DNA of 64,000 nt from Otis tarda (taxonomy: Eukaryota; Chordata; Aves; Otidiformes; Otididae). Position 1 is the stretch's first letter. Each line of letters opens with the position of its first letter. The stretch covers positions 63,379,001 through 63,443,000 of the forward strand of contig CM048552.1 of the NCBI GenBank assembly GCA_026413225.1, given 5' to 3'. Both the position numbers and the translations under genes were made by a program. A model generated the notes under the pieces. The model made no database searches. It saw nothing but the letters and a program-made list of their open reading frames with translations, and was not told where the DNA came from. Below are positions 20,401 to 64,000 of the stretch, in pieces.

Positions 20401-23400
20401 CAGCAGCAGGTTTATTGTAAATGAATTAGGTATCCTTCAATTCCTAGCTCTGAAATGATCACAGGTACTCTGGGGAATGCGCTCTGCCCTCCTCTACAGA
20501 AGTTTACCAACTCTAAACTAGCTACCGATAGTAACAGCTACATGCAAAACTACTGCGTCAGAAGTAAACCAAAGCCACTGCTCCAGTTACAAAGCACCTG
20601 GTTTACGTTCCCTTGTACCTCTTAAGGTTGCGAAGGCACAATATCATTTGGCAAACTGCAAAGACTCCTTTGGGAGGGATCCCTATGTAAAACATTTAAC
20701 AGAGGGTCTTGGTCATTCTCTATTCTAAAGAAAAGATACACACTCACTTTCACTTGAATTCACCCTTGGTGTACGCTATATTCTGCAGTTTTTAAAGCTT
20801 CCTCCTTCCACAGTTCCATAGTTATTTACTGCTGTGATGGTGCTGACCTAGTAGCCTCTGTGTTAGCAGAACTTAAATGCAGAGAAGTTGTTGTTAACAG
20901 CTTTGCTCTGCTCTTTTCATGATTTCATTTACTAGGTAAGAAGTAATGAAGCAATGAAGAAAGATCTTTAAAATGCATGCCCAAAGAAATACGAAGTGCA
21001 AACGCATATTAACAAGGCTGCAGCAAACAGAAAGTTCGTTTCGTGAAGTTCTATGTAGAATGTGTAACAGAAAATCAGAACACCCAGCACCTTCAGAGCC
21101 ATGCCGTAACAGCCCACTCATGCAACTGCTTTCTAACTGAACTGACTGTACCTAAAAGCTTTGCCTGTCACATTGTGCTACTGGTGGTGCTTTGTTCAAC
21201 AGGCAGGACACACGTTGCCTACAGTACTATGAACAGTTTGTGCTACACATGCTGCACTCACAGTCAAGAAGGGAATGAAATCTCTAGGCTGCAAAAGCGT
21301 GAAATGTCTACATGCTTCTTCCCTAAATTTAGCCCCTCCAGCTGTCCAAACTTCAACCTGTACTTGTTTGTTAGGTTTCTGGGGATCTGGCTTCCCCAGA
21401 TGTTCTGTAAAACGCTGGATGCATTTCTATCACCTGGCAAACACAGAAGGAAACCTATTTATGCCTGACCTTCTGTGCATTTTTTCCCCTCGATTTGGGC
21501 ATTTGTGGAAAGACGTGGTATTTATCAACAGTCAGCATTTCATTCATTTTATGTCACAAAGGCCAAATTCTGCCTCTAATGAGCAAGTACGAATCCAAGT
21601 GATGTTCAGAGGCCATGATAAGATAGCAGTATTTGGCCTTAAACATTCTGCATCATCATCAGCTGCTAGAGCATTCAAGTACAAGAAAAGATGATTTTCT
21701 GTAAGCATAAAAAGCAGAAGTGGATTCATTTAGTGACCTGCACGAGTTTAGCAAAAAAGAAGTGACTGGGCTAATTGTATCTGGGGCCACGTAGGACTTA
21801 ATTAAATGACTTTCAAAATAACTAGGCCTCTGAGCTCTTATCATTTGGTTTACGCTCCACTACAACATTCCCGTTCCAGCAAATATGCTGCAGGAAACCA
21901 TCACTGACAGGGAAGATGTAACAGCTAACAGGCCTCTTCTAACTGCATGGAAAAGGAAAGGCAGGGGGAAAGGTGTGTGTGTGGTTAATAGACATGAGTG
22001 GCTGGGATTGGATACTGGTAGTTTTGCAAATAATTGTTTGATACTAGATACTGTAGAGCTAAAAGCAGTGTGACTGTCCAGATGTTTGTCCCAGCACGTG
22101 CACACAAAATATGTGCGCACACATTTCCATACCATGCCATGTGCTCGTCGCTGGGACACCACAGAGAAGCTTAAGAAATTTGGTGTAATGGCCATGAATC
22201 TCTTGGTCATTTCAGTTCACTTCCTTCATCCCACTCCTACACAGGGCACTCGGTTCTTGTCTCTCTATTCACTAAACATCTACAGGGCACCTTTAAGACT
22301 GATTCTGAGGGCATGCAAGACATCCAGAAAAAACTCTTGAAGGAAAAAGATGAAAAAAATAATAATCCCAATTATTTACAAACCAAATTTCTTCCAAGTT
22401 TTGCATTAGGATTACATGGGACCTCTTACAGACAAACACACATTACTACAGCTATCTGAGGGAAAACAAACGCGAAGACCAGTAGAAATGCATCCTGAAA
22501 GGACTTCTCTAAACAGCAGCCAAACAACTTGCACATTCCTCAGGGAAAAAAAAAAAAAAGACAAAACAGAAAAACAAAACTACAAACAAACCCCAATACA
22601 AAAACCCCAAAGATCACAAGTTACTTATAAAGTGCTTTGCATGGACAAGGATCGCAATCTTCCTTGTGCTTTTCCTATGGGCTCAAGAAGCATATTGTAG
22701 ACTAATGGGTAATGAATCTTCACAAAAATAAGCTCATTTTAAGCAAAGGTAGAACAAAATTCCTAACAGTTATATTTTAGCAGACAATCTTCTGCCAGCA
22801 TGACATTGTAGAAGGAAACTAGGGCTTTTAACAAGCTCTGTGAAACAAACGACTGTCGAACCACCTGTACATACTTGCTCTGGCAACAGTTTCTTTCGAG
22901 AGAATATTAATTTCCAGTATGCCCGACACGTACAAATTAGGCCACAGCCCATAGAGCGCCTGGAGCAGGGTGGAAGGAGAATGAGCAGTGACTCCTTCCC
23001 CCTCTGGGAGTCTGTATTTGTAAAGCTCTCACCTGCCTGCTGACCCCAGCGGCCCCAGGCTCCTTCCACCTCTCAGGTATTTGGCCTCAGACCATCGCCA
23101 GGGAGCACTGGGACTTCACCTGTCTGCACACCACCGCTCGCTCATTAGCTTCTCCGCACTGGAAAGTGGCTATTGCTACGATTTAAATTCCTGCCAATCT
23201 CAATAAGGAAAAAAACCCTTACAGCATCTGAAGACCCACAGCAGACAAGAAAAAATTTGTGCTTTCTTTTTTTTTTTTTTAAATTCATCCTGTACACAAA
23301 ATCAATTCTATTCATGTATCAACATGAATCACTTCATTCTTGTAGTGACTATTAAGTCATTTGCTATTGCTGTCTTGCTAATGTTTGTGGAATTAATATG

Positions 23401-25442
23401 AATACACAGTATTTCAGTTATAATTCCCACTTCAGATTAGTCCGGTCCCTATAACCCCAGTAAATATTTACTGACAAACGTAACAGACTACCAGCAACAC
23501 CGCAGAACTCCAGGGTTTTACAAGCACATTCCATTACTGATGTGTGTTTCTCCCCTCGACTGGGAGCAACCTTCTGCAGACAGAAACAGCCCAACTCTCC
23601 TAGGGAGGGAAGGACAGTGCCCTCACCCAATACACCCACGTTTAGCACGGACACCACATTCACACACATCTAACTCCTTCATTTATTTGTCATGATTTTG
23701 TTTAATACCCCCCTCTCCCACCTCCTCCCCCCCCACCCCGCAAGAACTTCCCCACTACAGGGGGGTCGGTTCTCCTGCCTCACCTGGAGCGGTACAGGGC
23801 AGATACAAACCAAATTCCGAAAACTTCTGTTTGAGCTTGAATTCCTTTCTAATGTGGTCTGACTTGCCTCTGTACAAATAATTTACATGTAATACCACAT
23901 ACCAGAGAACTCTGCAAACAGATCACATCACAAGATATTCTACTAGAGGTAAACGATGTGCAGAACTTTATGAGTTGTTTTTTTTTCCCTGACTGGGTAA
24001 CTTGTCAAAAAGCTACCAACCATTTGAAAACCAGAATTGGAGGACAGGAAAACAAAGCACTCTAATGGAGATACCGCCACCTTCATCCTAGTTTGCAAAG
24101 TGTACAAAAGGGAAAGGCAAACGGGAGGGAAGAGATGAGAGGGAAGAAAGCAATGAGAGGAGAAGTAGTCAGCGTGGATCCAGCAAGTACCGTTTTGTTT
24201 TGATTTAACAACTTGCCATCAGGACAAGATGCTCCACATTTTACACACGCACTTATCAGAGGACGTTTACTTAACAGGATAAAAATCCTTTAAAAAAAGC
24301 TCTTGAAAGTACCAAACCATATTTTTCGGAATGTCTAATTCTAGGGAGTTTTGTATTTGTATTCAATTCAACCTGAGAACTTTTCCCCCATTTATGAAAA
24401 CATTACATATTGGTAAGGTACCTGGCATTAACCTGCACCCTCATTTAAAATAAAACTTTTAAAGTAGGTACATACATCATTCAGTCTGTATGAGGAATTC
24501 TACAGACTTCAGATGCTGTGGTAGCATCTTTGATAAATACATTGTATCACATGATACAAAAGGAGAAAAAAATAAAAGAGAGGACAATCTCGCTACATTT
24601 CTTTTTTTTTAAATTCAGTTTGTTGCTGGATCAACAAAAGAAGGATCTACCTAATCCTTCTAAAAGATGTTGTATATGCACACATCAAGAAAACACTGGA
24701 AGAGGAAAAGGTTAAGGTTGGTGGTTGTTGTTTGTTTTTTTGAAGAAGTGATAAAGTAAATCTGAAAAAAAGGTGCAGCAGCATCCCCTTTTCCTTCAGA
24801 TTAACCTCTTCGCCTTTAGAGTAACATCTTCTCCAGCTCCCATCACCCGATACTTTTCATTTTACTGGAATAAAACCCAATAATATAGACAGATGTACAT
24901 GTTTGACATTGTAACACAGTGAAAAGGGGATACTGCATTGTCCATAAATCAGTGAGTACACCAGGAAAAAAAAAGACCAGAATGGAGGATGATTCTTTTA
25001 AATTAGCACTCATCAGATATTCAGCCTCTGATGGTATGTTGTTAGAGGGAGAAAGCCGACCGGCAGACCATCCAAAGCAAGTCTCCTAAGTTGCAGCAGC
25101 AGTTCCGTCCCCTCACGCCCGAGCACCACAGTCAAACCACGAGCGCCCTCTCCTCTCTCCTGGGAATGATGCCAACGGCACAGGCAGCCACTGCGGGACT
25201 CCGAATGCACATGGTGGTTTGTGTTGAAGGAGAAACACTGGCAGCAGAGGATTCTGGTTCCCAAAAAGTTACTTTTTTCCCATTGTGTTGGACTGGCAGT
25301 TCCATTCTGCTCCACTCTTAAGCTTATGGATATCTTTTCTAAATTACTTTAGGTTTTGTGGAGCAGAATAGAGTTTTGATGTTAAGAAACTGTAGGAACA
25401 CAAGACTTAAATAACAGAGTGGGTGCTGCCATGGTGCTGTGG
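17445..25442 (-). other. BRAF: Presumed BRAF 3'UTR (long isoform)
   Basis: The minus strand after the exon 19 stop runs about 8 kb with no recognised repeat and no further exon. It carries AATAAA at 23682-23687, 20411-20416, 19051-19056 and 17463-17468 (plus-strand TTTATT), so several 3' ends are possible. The last one lies just before the convergent NDUFB2/LTR segment and is followed by a pyrimidine/GU-poor flank. That the whole span is one exon is inference; an intron or a shorter UTR cannot be excluded. Confidence 0.5.
17463..17468 (-). terminator. BRAF: Candidate distal BRAF polyadenylation signal
   Basis: AATAAA on the minus strand, in the context ATAATAAAGATTG; the most distal canonical hexamer before the convergent NDUFB2 side. 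Confidence 0.45.
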
Positions 25443-62669
<37,227 letters not shown>

Positions 62670-64000
62670 CTAGAGGTCAAATATAAAAGAAATTCATTAA
62701 GACAAGATCCAATTTCATCCCCCTAAACCGATGTAAACATTTTGCCCCTCAATTGCTAAAACCCACTTTTCATGATGCTTTACAGAATGCTAGGTAAGAG
62801 TTTTTCATCATCTTTTTTTTGTGTTGTGGAAAATTTAATCGGTTAATAGTATTTCTAGCTCAGCTAGAATAGAGAACTAGCTCTATGTTCCCATTAACAT
62901 TTGGAATGAAATCTCGACTCAACTCCAAAAGTGACTTTCCAACTCTTCTCAACTTCAAGAAAGTGGAGACACAGCACACAGATAGCTAATAACTACGTTT
63001 ATCTATGAAGTTTAGGTCAAGCTGTAAAATTAAGAGGGGCAGCATGCCAAATGGAATTGAAATGAAAAAAACTAAACTTGGACTGCACTCAAAAAAATAT
63101 TATGACAAAATGTAAGCTACATTTTATTTTCTATTTCTATTTTCTATTTCACACAAACAAGTAAAATAAAACAATCAAGTCAAGTAGACCAGCAACTCTC
63201 ATTTTAACCTATATTTGCAACTCTACAGACACGTCCTATTTGAAAAACATACTCCTCTCTTCTGTTTCACTACTTGAAAAGTTTAAATATCTAACAGGAT
63301 GGGAAGAATGGGGAAGCACATTAAAACTAGCCAAAGAAAAAACTGCAAACTATGCAAAGTAAAGAGAATTTCCTTGCCTCTATTCTATTTTAGATGTAGA
63401 CATATCTTATAGGAATAAGTATATCATCTCTAGGTATACCTGCGATTTAACAGTGTATAGTGTCAAGCCATAAAAGCAGAACAATACATAATCTGGTGAT
63501 TAGGCGTAGTTAAGGTGTTGAATATTACCCACTTACTATTTCTACAACTCAGTTGTGAAAATATGTAACCTTTCAGGTGGTATACGCACTGGGACATCTC
63601 CTATAATCATGGACAGCACCTCAAACATGAAGCAAAAGAAAAACCCACAGGCTTAACTAACCAAAAAAGTCTGTCTGAACACCTGAGACACAATTCTAGC
63701 TTGTTAGTGGCCTAAGCCAGAGCCCTCAGTAACCAAACGCAGTCTCTTAATCAGCTTCAACTAGCTTTGGATCGAAGCCTAGGTTTTGCTCCTTGCACTT
63801 AAATTTCCATGAGTATTTAGGGGCCTTATGTCCTACTTAAGGATGACAGTGAAAAGTAGCAGTCTATTTCAAGTAGCTTTGTGAACACCACTTGAGGTTA
63901 CGCTATATATTGCATTTCTAGAACTCAAACACATGCTCTCTCAGAAGAGACAAATTAAAGGAATATTTTGCTTCTCAATCTTCCTCCCATTAATATGAAA
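62670..64000 (-). other. BRAF: 3' part of BRAF intron upstream of exon 4
   Basis: No exon 3 text (the EEYTSKLDALQQ region) is present, so the upstream exons lie beyond the window. A TTTTCTATTTCTA-type short repeat occurs at about 63122-63150. Confidence 0.6.

Noticed and set aside
21043-21694. Overlapping 141- and 139-residue plus-strand frames
   Set aside because: Opposite strand of the presumed BRAF 3'UTR; two frames overlap in different registers and neither shows a domain or good start context.

Overview
This is vertebrate nuclear DNA, almost certainly from a bird. Genes are broken into short exons with GT-AG introns. CR1 LINE 3' ends with the ATTCTATG-type tail, bird-type LTR copies and old MIR-like SINEs lie between them, and a GC-rich CpG island sits at 13.5-15.0 kb. 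The gene order is the BRAF-NDUFB2 neighbourhood known from amniotes. I read three genes by matching exon translations, splice sites and reading-frame phases by eye.

(1) 2.9-13.9 kb, minus strand: an 11-exon gene predicted to encode about 863 residues. It has a degenerate von Willebrand factor A-like N-terminus, a tandem barrel-like DUF4537 region resembling C11orf16, a Cys-rich patch, and a Lys/Glu/Gln-rich coiled coil at the C-terminus. I do not recognise a symbol for it. A near-perfect RFX X-box lies about 50 bp upstream of its ATG, which suggests a ciliary or sperm-tail gene.

(2) 14.4-15.7 kb, plus strand: NDUFB2, a mitochondrial complex I accessory subunit, complete in four exons. It is head-to-head with gene 1, and the two ATGs are 572 bp apart across one CpG island. 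A roughly 1 kb endogenous-retrovirus LTR copy follows it.

(3) 17.4 kb to beyond the right edge, minus strand: BRAF, the MAP-kinase-kinase kinase. Exons 4 to 18 (human numbering) are present, plus the neural cassette exon called 9b here and an alternative last exon 19. Exons 1-3 lie outside the window. All coding exons have the human lengths. Both known C-termini can be made: readthrough of exon 18, or splicing to exon 19 about 6.5 kb further on. After exon 19 comes what looks like a 3'UTR of up to 8 kb, ending at an AATAAA near 17.46 kb, so BRAF and NDUFB2 converge. BRAF introns carry a roughly 1.1 kb LTR copy (between exons 14 and 15), three CR1 fragments and one MIR-like SINE.

I see no tRNA, rRNA, CRISPR or prokaryotic feature. 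The least described item is gene 1, together with its GC-AG first intron and X-box.
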